A DNA stretch of 64,000 bases. Origin: Epiperipatus broadwayi. Taxonomy: Eukaryota > Onychophora > Udeonychophora > Euonychophora > Peripatidae. The translations under genes were made by a program, and so were the position numbers. The stretch's first letter is position 1, and every line of letters begins with the position of its first letter. The notes beneath the pieces are model-generated. The model was not told the origin of the DNA and did not search any database. It saw only the letters and a program-made list of their open reading frames with translations. Shown here one piece after another: positions 46,646 through 58,764 of this stretch. The DNA lies in contig JAQFVV010000448.1 in the NCBI GenBank assembly GCA_028023455.1, forward strand, positions 436,001 to 500,000. Reading direction: 5' to 3'.

Positions 46646-48560
46646 TGACAATATATTTTGTCTTTAAAAGATATATGTTAAAATTTTTTACTTTTTTTTA
46701 AAAAAAAAAATTCTCTAATAGGTTTTAAAATATTTTAATTGATAGAGTAGTTAATTTCATTGGCAATTAATATTTTTCATATATATGTATAGATATAAAA
46801 TGAATTCATATTATCAAAACAATTCATTTTAAATATCTAAGATTGTCCAGAAAAGGTTCCAATAAAGCTGAGAGTTGAATTAAAATATGTTTTGGGGAAA
46901 TAATTACACTGCAATAGTAAAATAAAATGAATTAGGAAGATCTTGTAATATAAGGGATCTCAGTGCCATATTAATAAATACTAGTATCTGGACGAATCAA
47001 GTGAACATCAATGCATGTCTTTTGGAGAAAAGAGTCATTTAATGTTCACATTTTTAAAGTCCTTTTTATGAGAAGAATAAAAATGAGATAAATAAGAATG
47101 TTGTCTAGGAATTAGAGAAAGTTAAGAAGGCAGTTGATATACATGGATGTTTTTGGGATTGATAAAGAACCCAAGTGGATTTAGTTGTTAGGCTTTTCAT
47201 AGATGTTTGATTATTATAGTATGAATTTGTATTTTCCTAGCATCTCTGAAAAATTATATACGTTTGGAGTAGTATCATTCAGGATTTCCTGGACTTATCT
47301 CACTCTGCCAGATGCAAATGTCATGATGACTTTAGAGTTCAGTGTTGTGTTATATCATTCAACTAAGTTTTGACTTATGCTTAAAATTTACAGTAGGGAG
47401 TATCTCTTGTTTGCACTTATACATGTTTATTTTGTGATATCTAGATCATACTGTAGAAGGATTATCAAATTACTAGGAAATGCAAATCAACATAGATTAG
47501 GTTTAAGTTTGATAGTAGTTCTGAAGGTTGAAATGCTCACTCCTCTCATTGATCTTTTATGAAAACTGTATTATGTTGTGGATTCAAGTAATGCATATTT
47601 TTATTTAATTAAAGAAAAAAAAAATTACTATACATTTCATAAGAAATAAACTAAAATATATTTATATAATGAAATAAAAGAAGTGAGTTAAAGTTTTATA
47701 CATATCCAAATTTATATTCATAAGGAATTAAATTATTCTACTTTAAAGAGAGAAGTAGAAGAAAAGTGAAAGAAAAAAAAAAAGGAAGATTAATTAGTGA
47801 CTATGATATCAAGCTAAGATTAGACTATAACCATTTTTTAAAATTTAGTCAGACATTTATATTATGATATAGATAAAGCCATATCACGTAGTTAATTGAA
47901 ACTTTCTATATACAAATAAGTAGTACAATTTAAAATCTCATGAAAAAAAAAATATTATATATAAGGAAGATTAGCTAAACTATTAAAAAAGAGAAAACAA
48001 GGAGAGCATAAATTATTTTACCTATCTTAAATGTTACAGTTTAAAATATTGTAATATGTATTATGTTTTTGGTAGCATGATTAATGTGTTAAAAGTAAAT
48101 TAACAAAAATGCAACTATCATAGTGAAAAAGAATAATTTTGTGTCAAAAATTGAAAAAATAAAAATGATTTAATGGAAAACAGCTTTTGATAAGCCTGAA
48201 TTAGATTAAGATGCATATTAAAAAAAAAAAAAACTAAGATACTAAAAATATAAATATATTAAATAGAAAACAACTTGGAATTTTACATAAAGAATATTTT
48301 TTGTTTGATCTCAACTATTCATCTACTTAATCCATGCTACAACTACTGAATCTATGATCAATGGACACATGACTGAAACTAATAGTGAACTTCATCCAAG
48401 TTTATGTTTTAATGGATAGTTGCAGCAAACATAGACAAGCCTGATTTCATTTGGTGAAATAAAAAAATATTTTTTGCCAATGCAATAAAGTACTTGAAAT
48501 ACACAGGAGAAATATCCAGGATGTGCAGCTAGAAATTTAGTACACTGTTAACAATCTGAT
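46646..48560. other. Intron 6, unassigned sequence
   Basis: AT-rich. 47100-47570 is more complex but gave no protein match. 47870-48280 shows patchy resemblance to 44970-45500 (for example ATATCAC.TA.TTAATT followed by AAATATTGTAATA), so the whole 45-49 kb region may have arisen by a segmental duplication that includes R2. This is only suggested by eye. Confidence 0.35.
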
Positions 48561-48639
48561 GATATAGTCTAAAAGCTGATGATGTCAAGTATTGCTAACA
48601 TTTTCATATATCTGAATTTCGTTATTTTCTTCCTGTGAT

Positions 48640-48925
48640 ATACTATAGTTGATCTGTACAAAATAACTAATTTCTAAAAATCTCTAAGTACAATGTTAAA
48701 AATGCAGCAGTGAGTGCCAAAGATCTTGACAAAGTTTGTTCTAAATAATGGAACTAGAAGAAAATCAAACTCCTAATAAGAATTAAATTTTCAGGAAGAG
48801 TTTTCAAAACCAAGAATTCTATATGCTCCCAAAGGAAGATAATTTCATATATGCACACATTTATAGAAGTCATATGCAAATATACAATTGCAGCTTTTAG
48901 AACTTTAAGTGAGACTTTTACATGT
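48640..48925. repeat. Dispersed repeat R2, third copy
   Basis: GCAGTGAGTGCCAAAGATCT, CTAAATAATGGAACTAGAAG, GTTTTCAAAACCAAGAATTC, ATATGCACACATTTATAGA and TATACAATTGCAGCTTTTAGAA follow the order of the 46.1-46.44 kb copy with substitutions throughout. Confidence 0.7.
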
Positions 48926-49423
48926 CATATAACAAAATTTTCAAAATTTATTTTAAGTAACTTTGGTTAAATTAAAATATTGCATTTTTTAAAAATATGG
49001 ATTTTGCATTTTGTACATTATTTAATTAATTAAATACTGTTTAACACTATTCTAGCAATAATAAATAAAATAGAAAATCAGATAACATTAAATACAGCAA
49101 AACAAGAAATTTATATCAAAATTCTCGTCTATTACACAAGTTGACATTCTCAAGTGAAAATTAATTAAACATAGCACACACTCACGCATAGACCAGGATT
49201 CAATTCCATAATTCATTTCAAAAAACATCTAAGATTGATGGCTTCAGATTTCTGAAGATGTATGATAAGAGTTTTTTTTTAATTCTTTTTTTATTTTATT
49301 TTATTTGTTGCATAAAATATAGTGCATTGACAAACAATATTTATGACGTATTCAGTTTATGAATGATACTGGTATTTAACTTGTGAATTTTAAATATTTC
49401 ATTAAGTCTTAGTTTACTTTGAC

Positions 49424-51200
49424 CTATTTAAATTTTATACATCTGCAAGGAATCTTACAATATATAACAGGAATAAATTTACCATCAGTGGACTGTTTTG
49501 AGCTATTTAATAATGAATTTAAATCTAATCCTTTCTTCCAAGCGACTTTCCTATCGCCCAATAAATAACTATTCTTATAAACCAATTTATAAATTGAAGA
49601 TTTAAATAGCAAAGAAATAAACTCTTTTCATTAACATTTTTATTAAAATCAGGCATAATCAGAAGCAAATCGACTTTTCGAATATAAGCGTTACTTTCTA
49701 AATTTTTAAGCTTTTTATTTCTATAACAAAAATTTAATAACGCAAATTTTTATGTGTAAAAGATTGATAATTGTTAAGCTTTATCATATTTCTTAAATTT
49801 TTATCTTTAATAAAATGATTAAAAATGATCTAAAAATTTTAACTTAGCAAATTCCCTTCCCCCATTCTTCTCAATAGTATATAGAATATTAGAGTCAAAA
49901 CCATTCAATATATCAAAAAAATCTTTCAATTTATTTTTCCCAATAATAAACAAACAATTATCAACATATCTAACAAATAATTTCATAGAATCAGAAAATT
50001 GATTAATAATGCTATTCTCTAACAAATAACATAACCAAAAATGCACCCCACTTTAATTTTATATAAGAACAGTATTATGAATAAAATACATTGAATTGTC
50101 AAATAATAAAAGGAAATAACTTTAATTGGTACTTATGTATTAGACCTGCTGCCTGTGTTTGTGACAGCAGAATGCCATGGTAGTGACTTTAATACAGCAT
50201 TCTTCCATTGCAAATATGAGCAGCAGGTCTAATACATAAGTATGTTTTAATCTTAGCAGCAGAAAAATATTCATGTTTTTCCAAAATAGAAATATATTAA
50301 TTTTTTATTTATTTATCTATCAACAGAGTGGTACATTTCTTCAATGTCTAAAGTACCAAAACACATTCATTCCCTAAAACAAAACTATTCATTTTATCAA
50401 AGCTTCAAAAGAAGAAGAGACACAAAATTGATCAAAATTAATTTAACTTTAAATTTTTTTACAAGAAACTTTAAAATTGTATCAACTATCAAAAATACAT
50501 CTTAAAGGCAAATTATTTTTATGAGACTTACGATTAAATAAAACGTTAGGAATAATAAAATCATTGGAATAACAAATAAATAGCAATATCAATTTTTTTC
50601 CCTCATAACTTTCATAATATCAATCAAGGTTTTCTTATCTTTCCAGGATTAAAATTTAAAATTGTATACTTTTCATTATTTAACTCTAAAGAAAGTTTAT
50701 CTTTAAAATTATTATTAACTAGTAATGCAATAGAATAATACCATTGGCCTTCAATCTTTTTTAAGAAGATCTATTTGCTTTGGGGCAAAAACAAATTTTT
50801 TTCTCTCAAGTAATTGTCTATTTGAAATTGTTTCTGAAGTTATTTTATTATGATCTGGAATATTCCTAGAATATTAGATTGCAAAAATAGAATCAATTAC
50901 CACATCCCTATTGCAGAAAGGAATAAAGGAAGTAGCTTTCATTTAAATCAATTATTTAGAATAAAATTAAACAAATTTAAAACAAATTCAACATTAGATT
51001 TTTTATTATTATTATTTCCTGTAATTAATTTTCTATTATTATTAACTTTCCTTTTATTAAACTTCTCTAACAACTATTTAAACTCGATAGTATATTTGTT
51101 ATTATTAACAAATTGGCAATGTAATCTAAACTCTTTTAAAAATGAATTTAAAATAATTATAATTACTTCTAAATACTTTAAATTTGTAAATTAAATCAGA
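49424..51200 (-). mobile_element. Penelope-like element relic (RT plus GIY-YIG)
   Basis: On the - strand: RKSHKNNLPLRCIFDS at about 50550-50490 (the K.HK....RPIVS block), then LENSIINQFSDSMKLFVRYV followed by DNCLFIIGKN (the RYVDD active site with the second D changed to N), DSNILYTIEKNGGREFAKLK then FLD (typical of Penelope RTs), and after a long decayed stretch DGKFIPVIYCKIPC at about 49500-49450, the start of the GIY-YIG endonuclease (V.Y.I.C..C). Domain order is right for Penelope-like elements. Frames are broken, and a MITE interrupts the RT. Confidence 0.75.
50130..50242. mobile_element. 109-bp mariner-type MITE
   Basis: CTTATGTATTAGACCTGCTGC (50132-50152) and GCAGCAGGTCTAATACATAAG (50220-50240) are perfect 21-bp inverted repeats. 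They are flanked on both sides by TA (50130-50131 and 50241-50242), the target-site duplication of the Tc1/mariner superfamily. The 67-bp interior has no coding content. The element sits inside the Penelope-like relic and is therefore the younger of the two; the perfect arms also suggest recent mobility. Confidence 0.9.
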
Positions 51201-54200
51201 TATTTAATTAAAAAATTTATTTAAAATTAAATGCTTAAACTTTAACACAATATCATATTTAGGAAAGACAATCAATTTTTTTATATCTAATCTAACATTA
51301 CATGAAATTGAAAAAATATTTTTGTTGTGTATTCAACATACCAACAAATAAATCAATAAATGAAATTTATAACTAGTGAAAAGTTATTGATGCACTCCAA
51401 CACAGTTTATATAATTCACTTATGGTTCAGTTCCCATGATGCATGTAACAGCTCTCACTTTCCAAAACCCTTTGGTTTGACTCCTCAAACTAAAAGAATT
51501 ATTTGGCTTCATTCAGTTGCTGCTCACAATCACACTGGCATCACACTAGAGAGCTGCTCTGCCACTTAAGTTTCTTTCAGCCACTGTTCATTAAAATCTC
51601 CCACCAACAATTCACTTAGTAAATCCACTGGAATGAGAACCATTCACTTTGATGCACATGCTATTTAATCATGTAGTTTGGCCTCCGACAATCCAGGTTC
51701 CTGCTTGATTGTTATTAGTCTTATTTTTCTCTTGGTGCTTTTAATTAGTTGATTCCATTTCTATTGTATCAATAAATATTTGTAATTAGCAAATATTTCT
51801 TGGCATTTATGAAACACCATTTTCTTATCACCTGACCTATTACGTAAATATTTTCTATTGTTAAATCCTATGCAAAATTAATCATTAATTAAACCTTTTT
51901 ACTTTCTATCTGATTTAATTATACAATATTTACTTTTTTTAAATTTCTTTACCCAAACGTTCATTAATTTTACTCTTGTCAGTTAGTGATCTAAAAAAAA
52001 ATATATTCTTTACTTTTTTTGGAGTACAAAAGATTTATAATTATTGAATTGTAATCTACATATTTTTACAAACACAATAATTTTAAAGCTTACAACATTT
52101 AAGAAAATTGACTTGACTAGGTTATCTTTAAGCAAAAAAAGTGAAATAAAAAGAAGAGTTAAAGAAACTAATGGTAAGTCTTCTGAAGATCATCAATCTT
52201 ATGAAAACTTTCTTTGATATTAACAGTAGGTGATTTTTGAAATGAATTATGGTATTAAATTCTGTTTATGTATGTGTTTGTGTGTTGTGTTTAGTTTGAC
52301 TTTCATTTGAGGTTTATTTACGTAATACATGATCCCATGGCCATGAGAGAATTTTAATATAAATTTATTATTAGTCTAGTATTTTATATGATTTTCTATT
52401 TTATCATTTAATTAATATTAATTATATTTATTATAATCCATAAATAATTTATTGTGTGTATTAATATGTATATTTCTGCATGGAGTGCTAATTTGCAAAT
52501 TTAATTAGAAATGAATTAAGAGAAAAAAAAATTTTTGACACTTTTTTTCTCTGATATTTTTTTATCCAGAATCCAATGCTTTATTTACCCATCATATCCA
52601 TATGTTGATCTTAATTGTCATCTGGGATAAGGCATTAATATTTAAAAATATATATTTTGTTGAGATATGCCATATGATAATATAAAAGTCTATCAAGAAA
52701 TTGATTTAATAAAGTTAGCATTTTATAATAATCCAGTTTAAATGTTGACATGTGCCAACTATATTATCTTAATTGATAGATTTAAATTATATACACTGAA
52801 TTGGAATCCTTATTTGTACTTGCATTTTTAAAAATTAATTCCAGCCATTTAATATTTGTATTATTAAATGGTTATTATTGTTTTATTTATTATACCAATT
52901 GCATCTGGAATATATGCTTAACATATATATTTAATGTTTTCATGGTTATAATATAATGATAATATGATACAAAATAATATACGGTTTTACCCAAAAAATC
53001 ATTTATGTATATATATATGTTCTATTCCAATATTATCTTTATATGCTTGACATACTAAAATTAAGATTCATGTTTAATTGAGTTTGAATGATGTGGGAAA
53101 TAATAGACTTGTGTATAAGAATGAGCCTAATATGGTGAAATAACTAGAGTTATTGGTAGTACTCCAATGACTTAATCATTAAATATAAATTCAAGAAAAC
53201 ATCATCATGGTAATTTGACCTGACTTCTCTGATGGATATGATAAGTTAACTGGAAATATCCTTAAAATGTCAACGTACCACATTTCATGTTCAAACATAT
53301 GACAGCGCATAGCTGAGTTATTTCTCATTACATGTAAACACATTCTATTACAATTGACTGCTCAACATGAGGCACATTATTTGGCTTCTGCTGATTGTTA
53401 TTTAATTTCTCCATCTCACTCCATTCCTTATAATATTTACATATATACATAAAGTACTTCATACATTAAACTTAATGCAATATTTACTTGTGCTTAAAAA
53501 ATTGGGATTAATATTAATTATGCATAATTATTAGATTGTTTTTTTTTTTACAAATTACTTTTTTCTAAATATTAATTTTATTATAAAAATAAATAATTAG
53601 TGTATCAGACCATAGTTTATCAAGGATAGATGCTTTAAAAAAAGCAGTAGATGTATATTTTTTATAACATATATTTCTTTGGCTTTGAATTCAGAAACAA
53701 AGAAAAGATATAATGTACATTAAAAAATGTCTAATGCATATGCAAAGAATAGAGATCTTCATTTTATGTACAATATTATTTTATTTCTCAGATATTTTTC
53801 CTACAATTCTCATCCAGATCTATTAGCAATTAATTATGGTGTGGGAATGAATAAAATATAATTTAAACTTTTATTTTTTTCATCAATCATTATTAACTAT
53901 CTTTATCACATGTTCTTCTACATCTCAAATAGAAACTGGATACTTATATATAAGAATTTTTTCTCCAATAATAAATATGTTATGGCCACTTCTTTTAAGT
54001 TATAACATCTCAAGAATACATATATGCAATCACTATTATCATGATCTGAATAAGAATTCATAACATCCTGATAGTAATTTTTTGTTTAAAAAGCATATTT
54101 ATTTGTATATTAAAAGCATATATATACATATATGTATTTGTGTGTGTGTGTGATAGAAATCGTTTACACCAGATTTTTTTGTAATGATTTATATTTCTTA

Positions 54201-55120
54201 TATATTAGTCCTTTTAAGGTTGACTCTTCTAGATCTATTCACTCATATCTTTTGTAGTTGTGACTATAATTTATTAAATAGTATTCAGTTTTAAATTATC
54301 TCAATATATTATTTGCAAACATTTTTCACTGAATCTCATATAATAGATTAAAAATCTTATCCTTGTAAGTTATTATATTTATTGCAAGAATCACTTCTAC
54401 ATAGAGAAAATTATTTGTATATTCTAAATATTTTTAATCCGTTTTTCATCTGGATTGGGCATAGGATAAGAATATATTGATTTGCAGTGTTTGGGAAAAT
54501 ATGTATATTTGCTTGATATGATGTAACGATCAAAAATTATACATCCCGTTTTTAAGAAAATAATAAGAAATTTTTTTATTTTTATTTTATACAGATTAAG
54601 AAAATGAGATAAAGAAAAATAAGCATGGTTGTTGAAGAAAAATGTTCCTTAAAAATATGACTTTACATTTATTAAATAAATCTTTAGTGAATTGACTTAC
54701 ATATATTTTATTAAGGTCATCAAACAGAAATAAAAATTTGATATAGAATTATTGAAATGATTATGCCTATTTACTTACTAACTAATTAATTAATTAATAG
54801 CCCATCATATTTGATAAATTTATTTATATTTAATATTAAAATAACTATGCTCTTATTATTATGTTGATTTTTTCATCTGTTTATAAAATCATTTTAATAT
54901 TCAATTTTGTATGTGTGTATATATTGCTTTGCATATGATTTTAATCAAGTATACTTCATATCAATGACTAAAAAACTTTTGTCTATTCATTTTATACAAT
55001 TTTTTAATTTAAACATCATATATTAAATCATCATTTATCTATGAAAATATTCAACTAAATATATAAATTTATATAACTGCTTTTTTGTATTTTGTTAATT
55101 CTTTTTTTTTAATATTTTAG
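51201..55120. other. Intron 6, distal part
   Basis: 51330-51730 is a complex patch (for example CATTCAGTTGCTGCTCACAA) with no assigned origin. 53075-53345 is the distal part of repeat R2. 54120-54152 is a (TA)/(TG) microsatellite. The rest is AT-rich and no gene was recognised. Confidence 0.45.
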
Positions 55121-55345
55121 CACTTGTCAATTATGGAAGACATGCTGAAAGATTTTATATTGAACGAACATTTGCTTCTTGTTGGTAATCAAGGAGTTGG
55201 TAAAAATAAAATTGTAGACCGTTTTCTTCACTTATTAAATAGACCTAGAGAATATATTCAACTTCATCGAGATACAACAGTACAATCTTTAACTTTGCAG
55301 CCTAATTTCAAAGAAGGAATTATTGTATATGAAGATTCACCATTG
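55121..55345 (+). CDS. VWA8: VWA8, internal exon g (Walker A of the second AAA module)
   Basis: Acceptor AATATTTTAG, donor GTAATT; 75 codons, phase 0 on both sides. It reads HLSIMEDMLKDFILNEHLLL, then VGNQGVGKNKIVDRFLHLLN, then RPREYIQLHRDTTVQSLTLQ and PNFKEGIIVYEDSPL. GNQGVGKN is the P-loop (Walker A, G-x-x-G-x-G-K-[NST]) of the second AAA module, with the nucleotide-binding lysine present. Conservation with vertebrate VWA8 is very high here. It is the longest exon in the window. Confidence 0.96.
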
Positions 55346-55890
55346 GTAATTTTCTGAGTAGATGAATATGTTCATGTCTGTGCATTTATTGTGTAAATAT
55401 ATAATATATTATTATTTTTGTGCTTATACTTTTTTTGTATTTGTTATTAAAGACACTGAAATTTTAGATAGTTTTTATTCCAAAAGTATATATTTTGACA
55501 TGCAGATCATCTTCTGGAATATTAAACATATATCTATGTTTTTAAAGAAGCAAACCTATAGTTTGCAGCAAATATGAAAGAAATTAATGTGGATTATTGA
55601 TCAAATAAAAACTCACTCATTATTAATTTTAGGACTTTTTTTTTTTTTTTTTGTGAGATAACATACATTTGTGGTTCTATTTACATTTTCTGAATTCAGT
55701 AAACCATACTTTGCTGGCAGTAAACTTCTCAGAAATAGCATTTGTCCTAAAAGTCTTAGCAAAAGTTTCCCAAATAATTGCGAGGGATTTTTACTGCCTC
55801 AAAAAAAGAATTAATTTATATTTATATTTTCAGAAGTTTTTGTCCATGGAGAAAAAAACTTCAAATATTCATAAGAGTAAAAATTAGACT
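55346..55890. other. Intron 7, proximal part, nothing recognised
   Basis: AT-rich with a poly-T run at about 55637-55653. The frames at 55362-55577 and 55669-55887 have no recognisable motif, although the second may reach into the degraded N-terminus of the hAT relic. Confidence 0.45.
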
Positions 55891-58355
55891 TTGTCATCTT
55901 GATCTGTAAGGACATAAAGAAACTATGTTGCATTTTGTCCAAATGTGTTCTCAGTGCTGAATCTATCAAATTTATAACTCAAACATTATTTAAAAATAAA
56001 GCACTCAGAACATATTAAAAGGATTTTGAGTTTTTTAATATCATGAAACTGGTTTTATACATCGGAGATTGATTCATCAACAAATTTTCAGCAACCAAAG
56101 ATTAGCAACAATGCAAGTATCATATGAAGTTGCATTGGAATTTGTCAAACAAAAACATAAACTTTATATATATATACTTGTTATGAAGTTAATTCTCGGG
56201 GAAGCCAATAAGATAATGGTTGTGAAATATCGCTGTCTAGTAACACTATTTAGAGTCACATTTCAAACACATCCAAAAATGTCAAAGAACAGCTGGTTGT
56301 CACTGATTAGCCTCCACACACCGCCTGATTGCCTGTTTCCATGCAAAAGCACAGAAATATACTGCTCACGCGGTCTATAGAACAGTTCTGCTCATATTGG
56401 ACGCTAAGCAGCTTTTGTGCTTCGCGGTACTATCACACACTTCACAGATAGCTACAGTATGATGTAAGGGTGTGTAGAATTCCAGTTGTCCTAAGTCTTT
56501 GTATGTGTATTCGAAGTACTTATTTTTTATATGACCTGACGTAGTTTTAGATAGTATTAATTGTAAGACAAAAGATGCGCTTCTGTACACATATTTTTAA
56601 GGTTAAACGAATTTCAAAAGTGTATGTTCCAGGATTATATAGAAATCAGGCGTAAAACGTATTTTGCACAGAGACAGCTACAAGACTTTTAAAGCATACG
56701 CTTGGCTTGATTAGAGGGGAATTTTCAAATCGAATTGTGTTTCGTAAATTGTTTTAAAAAGTGTTGAAAACAAATTTTTTTTTTGATCAGTCGTTAATTG
56801 AAAAAAGGAAATATTAGATTTTATTAAATAATTTTGTTTTTAAAAATGTTGTGTATATTGTGACGGATGATCCCCCTCCTTGCCAATTCCAGCGCTACGC
56901 GGTGAGATGGATAATATTTTAAAACGTCTCACATGTGGTGGACAATCTTTCGGATCGGCAAAGACATTGGATCCCCCTACCTGTGAATTCCAGCGCTACA
57001 TGCTGACATGTAGTATTGTAAAAAAAAGTCAATTGTAAATCAGCTCGGTAACGTTATATCTATTGGTTTTTGATTAGCAACAGCGACATCAAGCGGTGTG
57101 CAGGGGCTAATTGACGATAACCGAACAGCTTTTTGAATGAAATCAAAAATTTTTTTATTGTTTATTTTTCAAGTTGATATATAAATAAATATAAGATCAT
57201 ATCCTCAGTTGCTTAATGACATTAAAAAAGAACACCTGTTTATAACGAATTTGAAATTACTTCCACAGATGAAAGCATTATGGAGAAGATAAATACTTTT
57301 TTAAAATAGAGAACGTTGGAGAATTGTGGTATCTGTACAGATGAAGCATGAACTATGCTAGGATCAAATTCAGGTTTAATTGACAAAAGTGAAAAAATTT
57401 GCTCCCCAAGCAATATTCTCTTGGTGATTCATTGATATTCTCTTGTTATTTAGACTCTTCCAGATTATCTATAAGAGCTATTTGAATTTCTGATTAAACT
57501 GTAAATTGCATCAAATTTGGAATTCCCAGCATTTGTGTTTTAAGAACTTTCATAAAGATATGAATTGTAATCAGAATTCTTCTTCATTACATTGCTGTAG
57601 ATTGATTGTAAAAAGGAAATGTTTTTAATCATATCTTTGGGTTGAAGGATGAAATAAAAAAAAATTCCTGAAAGGTCAAAGAAAACACGACTTTGTGATT
57701 TACTTTGACGATAAAGTTTGGAAGAAAAGAGATTAGATCAGCTAAATAGACAGGACTTAAAACTCAGGGAAGTGAAATGTACAAATTTAATCTCAAGCTA
57801 ATCTTTAGACATTTATGTCTAAGTTATAAAACAGGAGCAAAAAAGTAATATTTGGGAACATTGCAGTAGTTAAAAAATTTGAAGCATGATTAAGAAATCT
57901 GAAAGTGAACTGGATGAGAACTTGAATGGAATTTACTGACCCTTGAATTCCTTGAAATTACAAAAGAAACTGCACTGGTTTGACACTTATTATCTGCTTT
58001 TTTTTATGTAGCTAGTGCTTGTGATGAAATACAAAATGAATTTTTTTTAAAATTGCTGATTTGATTTTGATCACCATGCTTGTCTTTTGAGTTTTTTTTT
58101 TCATTTGCATTTATATATCTCTGTAAAATGGATTTTCAACATTTATTTATATTAAAACAAAGACAAATAAAGTTTAAAACAACAATGAAACCCTCAGCTA
58201 TGATTACAACTATCACATTAAATATTAGATTATAATTATATTCTGAAAAAATGTAAGTTTTTTTTTTTATTATTCTATTAAAAATACCTTTTGAATTGTG
58301 TCTTACTTGGCTATAATAAAAGTGAGTCATAACTTAAAAAAGTTGAGAAACACTG
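55890..58355 (+). pseudogene. Second hAT-family transposase relic with 3' TIR
   Basis: N-terminal part: NQRLATMQVSYEVALEFVKQ then KH (the KAL.ASY.VAL.IAK.KKP block) and GEANKIMVVKYRCL (the GE.AA.KI..VPLS..T block). After the nested element at about 56289-57117 the reading resumes: EITSTDESIMEKINTFFK, CGICTDEA, TMLGSNSGLIDKSEKI (the C.D.A..M.G..SG......K motif), then SSSLHCCRLIVKRKCF (equivalent of LLLHTEVRWLSRGKVL). The 3' end TTGAGAAACACTG at 58343-58355 is a classic hAT terminal sequence. Numerous stops make it inactive, and the matching 5' terminal repeat was not found. Confidence 0.72.
56289..57117. mobile_element. TIR DNA transposon nested in the hAT relic, related to the 7.2 kb element
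   Basis: The left end CTGGTTGTCACTGATTAGCC...CACACCGCCTGATTGCC (56293-56335) matches the reverse complement of the right end (...GGCATC-like AGCGACATCAAGCGGTGTG CAGGGGCTAATTGACGATAACCG, about 57080-57123). Its interior GGTCTATAGAACAGTTCTGCTCATATTGG and CAGTATGATGTAAGGGTGTGTAGAATTC align with 7314-7345 and 7433-7460 of the first element. It carries a direct repeat around ATTCCAGCGCTAC (56886 and 56987). Exact ends and target duplication are uncertain by several bases. Confidence 0.65.
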
Positions 58356-58622
58356 CTATAATGCAAAAGTTTCAGGAGTGGGGGATTGTTATTTATATTT
58401 CCGATCATATACAATTTAAAAAAAACAATAAAATATTGGCTTTTAATATTTTCATCTTTATTGCCATTGGATTTTTTTTTCTTTTTCTTTTATATATATC
58501 TGTAAATATATCATGTATTTTAACATGCATAAAAATGAGAGTTAAGTGATTTTAAATTTATTTATTTATTTATATGTATTTATGCAAAAAATAAAAACTT
58601 ATTGATGATAATTTTATCTTAG
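58356..58622. other. End of intron 7
   Basis: Short AT-rich stretch between the hAT terminal repeat and exon h. The 8 bases after the TIR (CTATAATG) are a candidate target-site duplication, but no matching copy was found on the 5' side. Confidence 0.4.
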
Positions 58623-58764
58623 ATACGTGCTGTTAAACATGGTCATGTTTTGATAATTGATGAAGCAGATAAAGCTCCAACAAATGTTACATGCATTTTG
58701 AAAACACTGGTTGAATCTGGAGAAATGATTCTTTCTGATGGTCGAAGAATTGTTTCAGGCAAAG
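58623..58764 (+). CDS. VWA8: VWA8, internal exon h (Walker B of the second AAA module)
   Basis: Acceptor TTATCTTAG, entry phase 0. It reads IRAVKHGHVLIIDEADKAPT, then NVTCILKTLVESGEMILSDG and RRIVSGK. VLIIDEADKA is the Walker B motif with the D-E pair that binds magnesium and activates water; NVTCILKTLVE and GRRIV are hallmark VWA8 sequence. I place the donor at AAAG-GTGAAA (exon end 58764, exit phase 1). An alternative GC-type donor eleven bases earlier (TCAG-GCAAAG) cannot be excluded. The next exon lies beyond the window. Confidence 0.94.

Noticed and set aside
56069-56380. 103-codon + strand frame as a gene
   Set aside because: It is the hAT transposase N-terminal relic running into the nested TIR element.
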